Below the pieces are notes generated by a model. The model made no database searches, was not told the DNA's origin, and saw only the letters and a program-made list of their open reading frames with translations. A stretch of 64,000 nucleotides of DNA from Viscum album (lineage: Eukaryota; Streptophyta; Magnoliopsida; Santalales; Viscaceae), in contig OY728130.1 of NCBI GenBank assembly GCA_963277665.1, positions 427,043,101 to 427,107,100 of the forward strand, in the 5' to 3' direction. Positions 14,900 to 28,120 of the stretch are shown here, piece after piece. Position 1 is the first letter of the stretch. Each line of letters opens with the position of its first letter. The position numbers were made by a program, and so were the translations under genes.

Positions 14900-16992
14900 G
14901 AAGTAGATGATTCCTACTCCGATCATTCGTAATACCTCCGAATCTTAGCATACTTCTTTCTGAGATTCAACTTTTCAAATGATAGAAAGTCCTCATACGA
15001 CTATTTACCCTATCTTAGACCAGATACTACCCCGATTTCCTTCCAGATAGAATAACTGGTAGAGATTATCTATGGAAGATAAGAATATTCTTTCCTCAGC
15101 CTTCTTCTTGGTATAGCAATCATCGCTTCATCATTCCCTGACACATTCTTCTTTCCACCATGAACAATGTCACTATAGGAAGGTCGAACCCTTCCACTAA
15201 CATTTTCTTTGTCTCTATTAGAGATGTCCCCCCATTTTATAGGTATATGAACCTTCTAATAAAATTAATTCCCTCCCCGATCTTCTCAAAATTTACAATT
15301 AGTATCAATCATTTCTAAAAAATGTGTTACAACATCCGAAGAAGGGAAATAAATATTCTTATTACCTCCCTAATTTCTTAGATTTTCCTCCTTAACAAGA
15401 GAAATGCTATCATTCTATCATTCTTGAATGCAATTTCCAGTGGATATTGTGGCTATCACACATCAATATCCATATTCCATTCCTTACATATTTTTAGCAC
15501 ATACATCTGGAGACGCAACACTCTGACAATCAGAAACTTTGCCACTAATTTTTTTTACAGATCACGATTCCATTTAAAGTGGAATATATGAGTAATCCTT
15601 GTTCCCCTTGTTATTGTCACTAGGATTACACTTCTTCCTCATACTCAAAATATTTATTTCTTATAGTTCGTCATCATCTTTGACTGATGTCTGGCTCAGA
15701 GACTCAGTAGGGGAAACATGATCATTCAAAGGCACAACTCGATCCTGGTCGAAAGCCAATAAAACTATCACCAAACCCGCAAAACAATTTACAAGCTCAA
15801 TACCGGTCACCTGCTTCTCAGAATGTGTCTAAAATTTAGCTTAAATACTTACACACTCACCACATTCATCCATTGAGCCACCAACCTGCATGTCCATTAT
15901 AAAACCATCCATTGTTGCATCATTTCTCTTGCTGGATTTAGCTACATGCTTCACAGGGGACACTAAATCTCTTCTACTGAGCACCCCTAGAACCCTCTAC
16001 AAGCTATAAAAATCTTAATCCACCCTTAGGATTAACGTTTCCTCCACTTACTTCATGGGGACCCCATGTACTACAATGCTGGTTACAAGACTAGACCCTA
16101 TCATCTTCCCAATGACCATGTTATGATTTCCATACAGGGAATTCCAGGCTTCCATGACTTGTCCATCTGAAGCAACCTGCGAAACCACCCTTCTACCTCT
16201 GCACACATCCTTCTAATGCGCAACTTTGAAACACATGTAATAGTAATAAATCCAAGATTAAAATACCCCATGATGTTTATATCTAAACTCTTTAATTATA
16301 GTAATGAATAAATATTTAACTAGGGGTTTGGATAAATCTACTTCAACGCAAATTATCTATGAAATCATATAGAAAACGACCTACATTCTACTATTTGAGC
16401 AAAGATAATAGCGAACCAAATTTCCAAGCGTAAAGAAAATGTTGGATTCTAAAAGATTAGAGGAAGTTCTGTAAATATTACCCATATTGTTGTGTTTGTA
16501 GAATCTCACCTCATGTGATAGTCATATGTCCCTTAGAAGAGAAAAAATTTGGATCCATCGCATGATCACAAAGAAGAAGACCAATCCAGAATCAAATCTT
16601 CTTCTAAACCAAATCAAACCATTATGTGCATGGAGTAAAGGCGATCCATTGTGGTGCACTCCTATAGATTCCACTAATTGAAGATAAAACAATAAAATAA
16701 TTCCATGGGCATACATCGTTGTTATAAGCACACTATCAAATTCAGTTTCAGCAAATTGGAAGCATCAATGAACTCTCGGGCTGTGATCGAGAGCTACGGG
16801 ATCCCATCAAATATATTAGGAAATTTAGGGGAGAGAAATATTTTCCAGAATGAGGGAAGGAAATCTAGAATCTGGAAGAATAGGAATCATCGACCACTAA
16901 AGGGTAGTATGGATCCCCCTCCACCAATAGAGGAGGGATCTGCTCAAAGACCATCGCTTCCTTGGGCGTCGATCGCCATGCGCGAGCCCTAA
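14900..16992 (-). pseudogene. L1-type LINE ORF1 remnant (DUF4283 plus zinc knuckle)
   Basis: Read on the - strand from an ATG at 16,979, this is a decayed plant LINE ORF1, the RNA-binding protein of the element. Early blocks include FDGIP followed by a stop and LSITAREF, resembling the start of DUF4283. Next comes an ELPLIF block near 16,460 and ICVEVDLSKPLV at about 16,345, which matches the VCVEIDLSKPL signature that precedes the zinc knuckle in this family. The knuckle itself (16,204-16,247) keeps one Cys, the His and the last Cys (C-F-K-V-A-H-stop-K-D-V-C), but the first Cys is replaced by Tyr and a stop interrupts it. The C-terminal tail below 16.0 kb is low-complexity with many stops. 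It is one of the less AT-rich parts of the window. The lower boundary is approximate, and no ORF2 was recognised. Confidence 0.7.
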
Positions 16993-17236
16993 ATCCATAT
17001 AAAACCATTATGAAACCCATTTTATATATAATTCAACAATTGAACATGTTTTATTTTTATGTTTTCAAAATCCCATATTTCTAAAAGATTTATATTTCCT
17101 CTCAAAAGAAGGTAGTCCAAATTCTTCCAAAAGCATAAAAATCGATCTCCCTTTCTGAAGATTATATTGTCGCATAACTCTCCCAATATATATGTGTAAG
17201 TTAATTTTAATTTCATTTAATAAAATATTGATAGAA

Positions 17237-20200
17237 TTTAATACCCCAAGTCGATAGTTAGTATTTTCATTTAAAAAGAACATTATGTTTGATAGCATCT
17301 GACACACACAACACTGAGCTTAAACGGACATCAATATAATATTAATTTAATATAACTATTAAAACATAGTCGGTAGGTTTTCACATATGACTAAGAATAA
17401 AATAATTATAAAATAAATGAAGAAATTATTTATCTAATTTTAATAATGAATTAAAGTAGTAAATTTTAATTTAATCTAATTTTTTGCTTGGAAAACATTA
17501 ATAATAAATCCATTTTAATATTTAAAGGTACTTTTCGTAAATAGTTTTTTAATTTTATTTTATCTATTGATATTACAATTAATTTGGAAAATTTTTTTAA
17601 ATATTTTTTTATAAAAATTGATCTACCTTTTTAAATAATAATATCAAAAATTCATTATGGTGAAACATTGGAATGTCCTTAAAAAGTTTGATTTTTCAAT
17701 GAAGAGTTAAAAATAATGAATTTATTGAAAAATGTCTTAAATTTTTATGAATTTAAAAAGTTCCATTTAGTTATAATTTTAGTTTAAAAAAATAATTAAC
17801 TACATTTGAATAAAGATAATAAAATTATTTTCATTATATTGGTCATTATTCTTAATTTTGATATATAAATATTTTTCTACATCAAAATAATATTTTTTAT
17901 AAATATGTTTTCATCACATTTAATGACATTGTTTTTTAATTATTTTCATCAACCTATTGGAATTTGATTTTATAAAATGGATTTTATTTTTTAAATATTG
18001 AGGATTGTATTTTTTAAGTGGTTCCCTTTTATATTAAGTCATTATGAATAGTAACCATCTTAAATATTTTTTGCCAAAGTAAAGAAAAAATAGATTAAGT
18101 GGGTTTTATTCTAAAGAGATAAATATTAAAATTCAATAAAACGCAATAATTTAATTCATTTATGAGTATATCTAAAACATAATAACCGATAATTTGAAAT
18201 TATGACTTTTTTTGATATATCATTGAATTTGACCTCTAAAATATTTTAACTAAAAAATAAAAAATTCCCATCTCTTGGTTTTAAATTTCTCTTATATGTA
18301 TACATATTTAAAAAATAATTTTTGAACGATTCCTAAATTTTTTTATATAATAGTAAAATCATTTCCATGTTTTTATTTTATTTGTATTTTTTATAAATTA
18401 TATGATTACTTTAAGAACAAGTAAAGCACTGACAAAATGCTTTTGTAAGATCTAGAAATATCAAGTAAATGGTTTTAAAAACATCAAGATTAATATAATA
18501 TGGATAAATTATATTGTAAAATGAATTATATATATAAATATAACTTATTTTTAATGTATAAAAATTTTATAGATGAATTTTATTACTCTATTATGTTATT
18601 TGAGGTCAAATTAAAAAAAATAATTCCAAAAATGACATTAATGATATTTTAAGAAACAAATATATTACTAAATTATTTTGGAATCATATTTTTTGAAATA
18701 TTAAAAATTTAATGAAAATTCGTCCATATAATTATACATTGATCATTTTGATTCAATTTGTAACACATAAGTAATATTATAACCCTTTTTTGATTGAAAA
18801 GGTTGTTATTGCAGTTAAGGTTAAAATGATTAACAAAGGGGTTAATCAAAATGAAAAAATAAAAAATATTATATAGACCACTACGAATTTGATTATATGG
18901 TTATACTAATATACTATAGACCATTTATACAAATATATTTCACTTTGGAGAAAATTTACAATTGTTATACGTAATCTATATTATAATATTTAATGTCTAT
19001 CAAAAATTGCCCATCCCCACACATATAAAAGGACAACAGATTCCAACACTTCATCACACTTCATGAGCTACTAATATCAACCCAATATTGATAAAATACC
19101 TTCTAAAATACCCTATAATCATTATATACACTATTTTCTCCCCCAAAACACCAACAATAAGGTCCATAATAATAGATCCAACGTACGATTCTCTAAGAGA
19201 TGGTAATCACCACCACCAAGCCCTTTTTTATTTAATTCCTCATTTACCACGATTAATTATATCTTCATAATTAAAATTTTATAACACCAAAATTTCCCAT
19301 ATACTTATATTTTATAATTTTTAGGTCAAAATATTTATCCACCATATTCTCCATCATATATGAAATAAAACCATCGCTCGCGTGTACAACAGACTATTGC
19401 CTTACAAACCAATGTAAATGTTTTCCATCACCATATAACATGAATAATAATAACTACAAAAATAATGAATATAAATGATAAAAATTAAATAATATTTATT
19501 ATCTATATTTAATATTTTATATTCATTGATAACCATTCACCAATAAGAATGATAGAGTTGCTTTTGTGTATGTACGACCTACCGAAACAATGAAACGATG
19601 CAATTCATTTTCGATATATTCCTTTCAAAAACAATTATAGAAATGAAACTAGTGGATATATATGAGGTTTTTAGCATTAATGAAACAATGTTGTGCCATG
19701 ATTTTATGTGAAATGACACCAGTTTTAATTATATTAAAATTAAATTTTTGTATGTTTAATATTCATTACATATGATCACTTCAATGAATAAATTATCCCT
19801 CTAATAATATAATCTTTGAAAGGGATTTCATCACAATTTCCACTCCATTAATGAAAATTTTAAATTATGCAACTATTTACCTTTATATAGTGTATAACCT
19901 GCCATTTTTATGTATTTAACATGAAAATATATTTATTAAATATGAATAATGTTTCCATTCATGTTTAATCTATCAAAGGAATATAATTTAAATGTTACCA
20001 AAGTTATAATATCATATTTTACAAATTCATTTTTATGGGATTGCTATTTCTTACTGAATGAGTCTTATAATATTTAAATCATAATCTCCATATATTTTCT
20101 GACCCTAGGTTTATTTTTTATTTCCATTTTTCTCCCACATATTTCTATCTTTTTAAATTGAATTAATGAAAATAAAATTTTAAATTAATGGTTGATATTA

Positions 20201-21511
20201 TTTCCCTTTTTGATCAGCTCTGCTTCTCTTATATTTCCATATTTTTATAAATTGTTTTACAATATTTCTTTTTATATAATCAATTTACATATTTTGAATA
20301 TTTAATTTTATTATTTAATTTTTATGATGTTTTAAAATAATAATTATTTTCTTTTCTCAAAAGAGAAAATTTTAATTTATTTTTTAAAATTTGAATGTAT
20401 GGTTTTTTAACATATATGATGATATTGGACAATCTCATCACCATTTATATTTCAATCTATTTAGATTCATGAAAAATATTTCGATTATTTTAAAAATAAA
20501 ACTATTTAATTAAAAAATGAATTGTTTTTCATCCATTTTATTTTATTATCCAAAACAATTGAATTTATTACAATACCCATATTTTGAATGAATTGATGAT
20601 CATATTTTATCTCTTATTAATTTTATATATGGAAAATTTCTATTGAAACAATAAATTTCTTTTTAACATTATCAGTATATATTAAATTTTTAGAAAATAT
20701 ACATAATTTTTTTATCGTTTTCATGCTTATAACCAAAACTATAAAAAATTTCTTAATATTTTTTTTATGAAATTTATATATTTGACTGGGGAAATATTAA
20801 TATTTTATATCCATTACTCAGAACTGATATTTATTCCTAAGGAATATTTTTATGAATTAAATTTGTAATTAAATATATAATGAATGATTTTTACATGCAT
20901 TAATGATTGATGAATAGAATTATATAGACCATTTATTTATCAACAGGTCTGATGAGACAAATTAGTTGGCTAGCCTTATAAATATTTTGGTGTGTGCCTA
21001 ACCATTATTTAAACACTCTTTGTGCAAGGCCACGGTGGTATGGTTATCATGATCGATAAGATCGTGATTTACAAAATTATATATTTTATTCATTGAGAAC
21101 ATAGTTATTATTGTATATGTGATTATTTTAATTGATGTTATCCTGGGATGCATTTCACAATCAAGTTAATTGTTATATAGAAATATTTTTGGTTATTTAC
21201 CTTTGTATATTTATTATGGCTTATTTAGTCATAATATATCCCATTATACATAAACCTTTCTAATTTTTTGAGCTTATCCATATATTTTTTTCCATCAGAT
21301 ATCAATAATAAAAACATTAATGAGTTTTATTTATGAATAATATATTCTTTTTATGTTCTATATTTTACTTCCAATGTAAAATGTGAATCATGTTTGGATA
21401 TAGTTCATCAAGAATAAACTAATTTACCCTTTGTGACGTGATCCCAAATACCTTATTAAATTGAAATATATTAGACACCTACTCAATGTTACTTGACTTA
21501 TGGTTATTATT
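17237..21511 (+). repeat. Left (5') LTR of the long-LTR retrotransposon
   Basis: This 4.3-kb segment aligns by eye with the split right LTR (23,158-24,885 plus 34,502-37,295) along its length. The start TTTAATACCCCAAGTCGATA matches the other LTR start TGTAATAACTCAATATATTA. Further anchors are 18,045 with 23,975; 18,800 with 24,716; 19,541 with 35,013; 19,800 with 35,577; and 20,948 with 36,720. The last pairs are about 15.8 kb apart, which becomes about 6.2 kb once the inserted 9.6-kb element is removed. The end (GGTTATTATT) matches GGTTGTTACA of the right copy and is followed at once by a primer-site-like sequence. The copies are strongly diverged, so the element is old. A 5-bp target duplication is not clear (TAGAA before, GAAAA after). 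Confidence 0.7.
19024..19032 (+). promoter_or_regulatory. TATA box of the left LTR
   Basis: TATAAAAGG lies in a CCCCACACA context about 1.8 kb into the LTR, where the U3/R border would be expected. In the right LTR the equivalent site is missing: the Tekay element's intact edge adjoins sequence matching the bases just after this box. Function is inferred from sequence only. Confidence 0.45.
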
Positions 21512-21513
21512 AT

Positions 21514-21525
21514 TAGTATCATAGG
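21514..21525 (+). promoter_or_regulatory. Degenerate primer-binding site (initiator tRNA-Met type)
   Basis: TAGTATCATAGG matches 9 of 12 bases of the common plant gypsy primer site TGGTATCAGAGC and begins two bases after the inferred LTR end. The position supports + orientation for the element. Confidence 0.55.
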
Positions 21526-23139
21526 ATGTTTTGTAGAATACTTGTGATCTAGATTTAGGAAAACATAAATTACCTTAAATATCATATGATATACTTTTAA
21601 TATATTTATAGTTCTATGATATTGTCATAAATAATTTGGTAAGATAGATATATATTAGTTTCCTAGAAATACATACTTGTCTGGATTCTACAAGTGGACA
21701 TGGTTTTGTTATAGATGAATCTGGGGTTAATAACCCCAAAAAGAGTTGGTCAAGTTTATATCAACCATCATTTTGGTTTTTGGTGAATGAGACCTTGCTA
21801 AACACCTAGTTAGACCCTCTCTAGTGTTATGATTGGGATAATTCAAAAATTATTTATAAATGATTATAGAAAATGATATTATAAAACATATGACAACGTA
21901 TTATATGCCTTAGTAATATGGGATAAACCTAATGTGTCAGGGTTTAATAATTCTAGGATTGATAACAAGTTTAAATGTATAGATACCCTTTTGAGGTTTT
22001 ATGTGATGGGAATTCAAGTTGATTATGATATTATTGGTGACCTTTATGGAATAATACCCTTTGGTTTAGTGTTTGTTTTAGGGAAAATATAATATTAGAG
22101 AAGATTAGTTTATATATTTGGGATATAAAGCTGAAATATATTGATATCATTTAGGGTTGATATGGTCCATGATATTGAGGTAATGATGGATAATTGTAAT
22201 TTTTTTTTACAATTTAGGAACATATATTTTATCAAAAATCAATATAATAAATAAGTGATTAATGTTATATATATAATCCCACTATATTGGGAAAATTATA
22301 TGATTAAGGTAAATGGAAATATTTTGGAATGAGAATATATTTTTATTAGTACATTAATGGTTGAGCTATGTATGGTAAGAATATATTATTTTGTTATGCC
22401 ATTTAAATGATTTGGGTTGTTTATGGGATATATTTTCATATTATTTGGATTATATGATAGGGAATATAAATTTATAAGTAATTAATGATATTTGGAGATG
22501 AATTTAAAATTGATCACAGAAAGATATAAGATCGAAAATTTAAAATTTTTTGTTTTTAACATGGTAAAAAACAATTTAAATTGTTTTTTTATTTTTTTAA
22601 TGATTTAAGATGAAATTTTGGGTGTTTTTGTATATAATTTGAAAGTGAATATAGTATTTACTCGATATGATGGTTTATCCATATTTGTTATTAATTTATC
22701 TTATGACAACCATCATTTTTTAATATAGTATTAATAACCTTTCATCATTCATTATATCTTATTTTTAATTAAAATAATATTTGTGTGCATTAGTCATAAA
22801 AAATAAATCATGGTGATGATGATGCACATTGAAGGGTGAATTAATTTTTATAGAATATAAGAAGTATTTTAAGTTAATTTAATCATATTTTAAATATCAA
22901 TGGTGGAGGAATGTCACAAACTCATGAAAACTAAAAACAATCTATCATATATTATATTGAAATAAACACTATTATAAAATATAATATTTCCATAAACTCA
23001 TTTTCATGTATGAGTGTTATGAAGTTTAATATATAATAGGTTTCATGGAAATAACTTATAAATGAAACTCTATCCTAAAATCTATATCCTATTTTGATAT
23101 TATTTTGACAAAATAAATTAATATTGCGAGGGAAGAATT
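21526..23139 (+). other. Internal part of the long-LTR element, no recognised gene
   Basis: Only about 1.6 kb separates the primer site from the polypurine tract, far too short for gag-pol. All frames are broken by stops, and I could read no gag, zinc-knuckle, reverse transcriptase or integrase motif. The last bases before the polypurine tract (ACAAAATTAATATTGCGAGG) recall the 3' tail of chromovirus elements. The element may be non-autonomous and moved by a Tekay-type helper, or an autonomous element that lost its core by deletion. Confidence 0.5.
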
Positions 23140-23157
23140 TATTAAAGGAGGAGATAA
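23140..23157 (+). promoter_or_regulatory. Polypurine tract before the right LTR
   Basis: TAAAGGAGGAGATAA lies directly before TGTAATAACTC. A purine run followed by TGTAA is the typical plus-strand priming site and LTR start of gypsy elements. Confidence 0.65.
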
Positions 23158-24885
23158 TGTAATAACTCAATATATTAGTTTATTTTTTCTTTTAAAAATA
23201 AACTATATTGAATAGTGTGTAGCACATGCACCATTGTGATTAAATGAATGACAAAATAATATTGTTTTCACATAAATCTAACAATATTGAAAGTGGGTAA
23301 GAGGGTAGAAATATGAATAATGGGGTCATAAAATATATTCGCAATGGATTTTACTAATATAAATATTGTATTTGACCATGAAATATAATGTTCATCTAAT
23401 TTTCTATACTAGGAAAATAATATGAATAAATTCATTTAATTCATTAATGTAAGTTTTCATAAAAAATAGTTTCTATTGAATTTTGTGTGTGGATATTATA
23501 ACAAATTAATGAAACACACACACACACACATATATATTATTTTGAAAAAATGGAAATAATTTCTTCAATAAAAACATCAAAATAAAATTATGGATAAATT
23601 TTGGGAATTGTTTTGAAAATTTTGACTTTTTAGTAAATAGGGTAAAGTATTACTTTTGTAAAAAATTTACTTTCCATTATAATTATTGACAAATACTTAT
23701 TTTTTTTATTTTTTTTAAAAAAAATTACTCCTTTTTGAATTAAAATAATATAGTTAATGTAATTAGAATCTATATTTTTCAATGTTTTGATATAAAGTAT
23801 TTTTATATTTAAATTTACATTTTTCTAGACAAAAATTTTTATTTTCCTTTTATGGGATTCTTTTTAATGTAATTTCAAACATATAGGAATTATATATTAT
23901 AAAATTAATCACGTATATGTAATTATGAAGTTTAAATTTTATAAATGGAATTCTTTTGTATTTATTTATTATTAATAGTTACTATCATAATTATTTGCTA
24001 CCATGGTAAAGGTAAAATGGATTAATTATGACTAAAACAAATGTTATAAGGACTAAAATTCATTGAAATACATTCCTTTACTTCATTGGATGAGTCTATT
24101 TCATCAATAATCAACCAAAATCTTAAAATATAAACTCATCCACATATCATTGATTAAGACCTTGGTAATAAATTATGTAATGAAAATTAAAACACGTTAC
24201 TCCCCTACATTTAAATTTATCATATATGTTCACATAGGGATAAATTGTTTTTGTTAATTAATATTATGGGTTATTTTGAAAATAATGAATTATGTTATTG
24301 ATGGTAATTTATTATTAATTTTTACTGATTATATAGTTCACTTAAATTCTTATTAAGTGATTATATATTTCTTGTGTAAACAGCAGTAAAATCAAGTAAT
24401 TAATAAATGAAACATTTTAAAAAAATATAATTTATATTAATAATTTTTTCCATGAACTTTTTTGTTAAATATATCATATTCTAAATTTAAAAAAAATTAT
24501 ATTTGAATTTTATTATTATACTCATTTTTGTAATGTCTAATTAAATGTGTAGTTTAAAAAAATAAATTAATGATATATTATGATGAACTATATTTTATTA
24601 TTTTTAATTTGTTTTGAAATATTAAAAATTTGATGATAAGTGGTCTATAATTTCACCCCATTAAATTTTTTATCTTATTTTTCCTTTAGATATAAATTTA
24701 TATCCCCTAATGTTGAAAAAGTTATTACCATGGTTATTGTTAAAAATTGTTAATGAAGGGGTTAATCCAATGAAATCTAATTAAAATTATATTTAACCAA
24801 ACATGAATTTGATTATATTATTGTATTAATACTATATCCTCCTTATATTTGAATCCATGTAATTTTGAATACATTTTATAATAGT
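23158..24885 (+). repeat. Right (3') LTR of the long-LTR element, first part
   Basis: It starts with TGTAATAACTCAATATATTA directly after the polypurine tract and matches 17,237 to about 18,975 of the left LTR. A block near 23,975 with TGCTACCATGGTAAAGGTAA corresponds to TGCCAAAGTAAAGAAAAAAT in the left LTR and to the hairpin region at 63,388 in the LTR at the window's right edge. It is interrupted at 24,886 by the Tekay element and continues at 34,502. Confidence 0.7.
23513..23537. repeat. (CA)n(TA)n compound microsatellite
   Basis: About nine CA units followed by several TA units inside the right LTR. It is absent from the left LTR, so it arose after insertion. Confidence 0.9.
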
Positions 24886-26080
24886 GGGAGCTCACTCGGT
24901 CCATCCTCTTGTAGTCTAATGTCCAAGACTCTATGAGAGCTCACTGGGAGCTCACTCGGTCCATCCATGTAGTCTAATCTCCAAGACTCTATGAGGAAGC
25001 TCTCTCGGTCTACCCTCCTATAGTCTATAATGTCTAAGACTCATTAGGAGGCTCACTTGGTCTTTCCCTTATAGTCTATAGCACCAGGTTCTCTCAGTCC
25101 CGTGCCGGTCAGTGTATAATAATGCTATAAGGCCAGAATACACCTATAGAGCTACTTGGATAACCAAGGTAAACCTATAGAGCTACTTGGCTAATAGTCT
25201 ATAGGGAAACAAGAATGTTATACAAAAACACTCCATCCTATAAACACAATGCATGAAAACATGTGTAACAGCCAAAGGCAAACAAAACCCAAAGGTCGTA
25301 AACAGAATAAAACATGGGAAAAACATCCATTAATTACAAAATATATTCTAACATGATTAATTTACCTCTACACAAGCATACAATCAAGGAAGGAAAACAA
25401 AAAGGGCAAAAAGATAAACACCCAATACCCTGTTCATGGGTATTTTTGGAATTTGCACACAGAACTCAAGGACATTTAAGGGTAAGGCACAAACCACCTA
25501 GCTCGATCCTAGGAGATTGATAAACATTAACCACGATGACTAATTCTCCCTTAAACATCGTAGATATGAGAAAAAACCGAAAATTCTCAACCCACAATAT
25601 CTTGAAAAGGATGAGGAATTCAAAAACAAGGCTCAAGAAGAAGGAAGAACTCACCGATGTGATTCCAACGCAATCGACCGTGCTTGATTTAGTGAACAGA
25701 CGGAGGAACAGTGGCTCGTCGAAGATACATGGATTCCTAGAGCTCTCGGACGAAGAAGCGGGAGAAGAAGACCTTTTCGACGATTAGGCACGACCCTATT
25801 CCGTTTAATGAAAAAAAGAAAGTACATGGTGTTTACTTTTATAGTACAAGGAATATACTAGGTTTTTCCGTTCTCTGCCAAAATCGGGCTCCACATCACC
25901 CCTACACACCATGTGTGTGGCCCAGAAAAGGCCAATACACAGCTTCGGGAGGGAAAAGAGTACACGGTGTGTACTCAGAAAGTACACTGTGTGTACTTCA
26001 AAAATTTCCAGAAACATTATTTTTTCTCAAAAACTCCAGAAAAATGAAAGAATACCTGAAACGAAGATCTGGGTTTTAAA
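24886..26080 (-). repeat. Truncated 3' LTR of the Tekay element
   Basis: It matches about 33,318-34,501 of the other LTR, including the block of roughly 55-bp tandem units, the ACCTATAGAGCTACTTGG repeats and the ACAC-GTGT zone. It begins (on the - strand) at 26,080 with TTTAAAACCC against TGTAAAAACCC in the 5' LTR. It stops at 24,886, about 1.1 kb short of full length, where sequence continuous with the host LTR resumes. Confidence 0.9.
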
Positions 26081-26083
26081 AAA

Positions 26084-26098
26084 TTCCCCCCTTAAAGA
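26084..26098 (-). promoter_or_regulatory. Polypurine tract of the Tekay element
   Basis: On the - strand TCTTTAAGGGGGGAA lies just before the 3' LTR start. This is the usual plus-strand primer of Tekay-type elements (ATTTCTTTAAGGGGGG). Confidence 0.85.
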
Positions 26099-26129
26099 AA
26101 TTCATCCCCAAATTTCTCTAATGAGGCGT

Positions 26130-26345
26130 AGAAGAAGAAATCCCAAATAACTTCGGCCACTACGATCATACATCATCCTCCATCTCCCAGGTCTCGTCCT
26201 TTACTATCCCATGCTTCCAAAGAACACGTACTAAAGTAACAAACCGCCCACAGAGAACCTTCGTACAGTGATTGACAATCCGGATAGGATGATCCTCAAA
26301 AGACACATCCACTTAGAGCTCAACCTCCTCGGGTTGGAAGACATG
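26130..26345 (-). pseudogene. Chromodomain at the integrase C-terminus
   Basis: On the - strand the frame reads PSHVFQPEEVEL, then a stop, then FEDHPIRIVNHCTKVL and VRVLWKHG, DETWEMEDD and PKLF. This follows the chromovirus pattern PSHV..EEPV.ILDR.V..LR, VKVLW, E.TWE.ED and YP.LF. In intact elements the domain steers integration, often to heterochromatin. At least three in-frame stops are visible, so it would not be made as part of integrase. Confidence 0.85.
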
Positions 26346-27660
26346 AGACGGGTCTGAAAAGTAACGTCGGAGCTGATAAATGTGGAAGATGTCGTGCATA
26401 GACTTGTACCACTAAGGTAGCTTCAACCGATAAGAAACCTATCCAACTCTCTCCAAAACCTCAAACGGCGTGATGTACCATGGAGAAAGCTTACCTTGTC
26501 TCTGAATCCTCTTGTGTCCCAACCTCGGTGTGACATGCAGGAAAACCTGATCTCCGACCTCGAACTCCAAAGGTTGTCTCCGCTGATCATCATAAGACTT
26601 CGGTTGAGAATGTTCTGTAGCCATCCTCTTCCGAATCAACTCTATATACTTAGATGTCTCCTGAACAAGACAAGGTCCCAGTAAACCTACCTCTATAGCC
26701 TCCAGCCAGCATAAGGGTGATCGGCATGGCCTACCGTATAGAGCCTTGTATTTTGCCATCTGAATGGTCACCTAAAAGATGTTGTTGTAGGAGAACTCTA
26801 CAAGAGGTATATGCTTCTCCCATGAACCACCGAAGTCTAGAATGCAAGCTTGGATCATATCATCAAGCACATGGATCGTGTGTTCGGACTGGCCATCTGT
26901 CTAGGGATGGTATGTTGAACTAAAAAGTACCCGTTTAACCAAGGCCTTTTGAAGTGCCTACCAGAACCGAGATGTAAAGCATGAATCCCTATCTAAAACA
27001 ATGTAGTGAGGAACTCCACGTAGATATAAAATATCTCAGATGTACAACCATCCCAGATCATCAACACTGATGGTATCTTTGATCAACAAGAAGTGAGAAT
27101 CCTTCATAAGCCTATCGACGAAATCCCAAATAGCATTGTTACCCCGAGGTGACCTCAGAAACCCAGTCATGAAGTCCATCACGACATCATTACACTTCCA
27201 CTTGGGAATGTGTAACTCCTGTAAAAGCCCTGCTGGTCACTGATTCTCTTCTTTCACCTGCTGACATGTAGAACATCTCATGATAAAACCAGCAACATCT
27301 TTCTTCATACGTGGCCACTAGTACCAGCGGTGTAGATCACGATACATCTTGGTGATGCCAGGATGAACCTCCCAAATTGAGGAATGAAAATCCCGCATCA
27401 TCTCCACGTGTGTGTCTTCTGGCACCCATACGCGTCCCTGGAAATGCAAGATTTCATCCTCGCCCACTATACATCTAGGAAGAGGGTCCCCTCCTGACTC
27501 ACTCTCCCACAGGACTAAGGCCTCCGAATCTAATAGTTGCCTCATCCATACCCGATCAAGAATTGTATAGGTAACAACTACATAAGATTGGACAGTCTGT
27601 CCCTTCCTATCGTGCACTTCTATGTTCATCTCAGATAATAGATCCATAAGCTTCCACCCA
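26346..27660 (-). pseudogene. Integrase of the Tekay element
   Basis: Integrase inserts the DNA copy into the genome. The zinc-binding end shows HPGITKMYRDLH and CSTCQQVK, so the Cys pair is present, but the second His region reads RWY-stop-WP where the family has RHYWWP. The catalytic core keeps all three acidic residues: Asp in VVMDFMTGFLRSPRG, Asp in LDRDSCFTSRFW and Glu in DGQSEHT. The GPY/F-like end (YITPFEVLERVG) lies near 26,440. Stops interrupt at several places, for instance between STYHP and TDGQSE. The two long open stretches are 27,318-27,647 and 26,439-26,771. It continues into the chromodomain. Confidence 0.9.
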
Positions 27661-28120
27661 CTGTTGGCCTCCAGAACTTTCTAAATCTGGGTTCCTCTGC
27701 TCAATGCATTTTCCATTGCATTTCCCTTTCCCGGTTTATAGGCGAGCTCGAAGTCAAAGGACTGAAGATACTCAACCCACCTACACTGTCTCAGATTCAG
27801 ATCATGCTGAGTGAAGATATACTTGAGACTCTTGTCGTCGGTGAAAACCACAAAGTGCTCTCCCATAAGGTAGTGTCTCCATCAGCGTAAAGCAGGAACA
27901 ATTGGTTCCAACTCCTGATCGTGCGTAGGGTAATTCCTCTGGTGTGGCCTCAACTACCGAGACCCATATGTAATGACTCCATCTCCCTACATGAGCACAG
28001 CTCCCACCCCGATACCTGAAGCATCATAGTAAACAGTGTAGCCCTTTCATGGCTCTGTAATGACTAGTATCGGTGTTGACGTCAACCTCCCCTTCAGCTC
28101 TTGATGGGCTGACTCATAAT
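27661..28120 (-). pseudogene. RNase H domain of the Tekay element
   Basis: It removes the RNA strand during reverse transcription. Legible blocks on the - strand are YYDASGIGVGAVLM (first catalytic Asp), THDQELE (Glu), HYLMGEHFVVFTDDKSLKYI (another Asp, with Asp where the family has His) and YKPGKGNAMENALSR at the end (normally NVVADALSR). The open stretch 27,681-27,866 covers the C-terminal part. Stops lie upstream, for example after VLM and within GSR-LRP. Confidence 0.9.

Noticed and set aside
16705..16992. 95-codon open frame on the + strand
   Set aside because: It is antisense to the LINE ORF1 N-terminal region.
25536..26150. Several overlapping open frames on both strands
   Set aside because: They lie in the Tekay LTR and its edge; counterparts recur at 34,010-34,291 in the other LTR. 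None has a protein motif.
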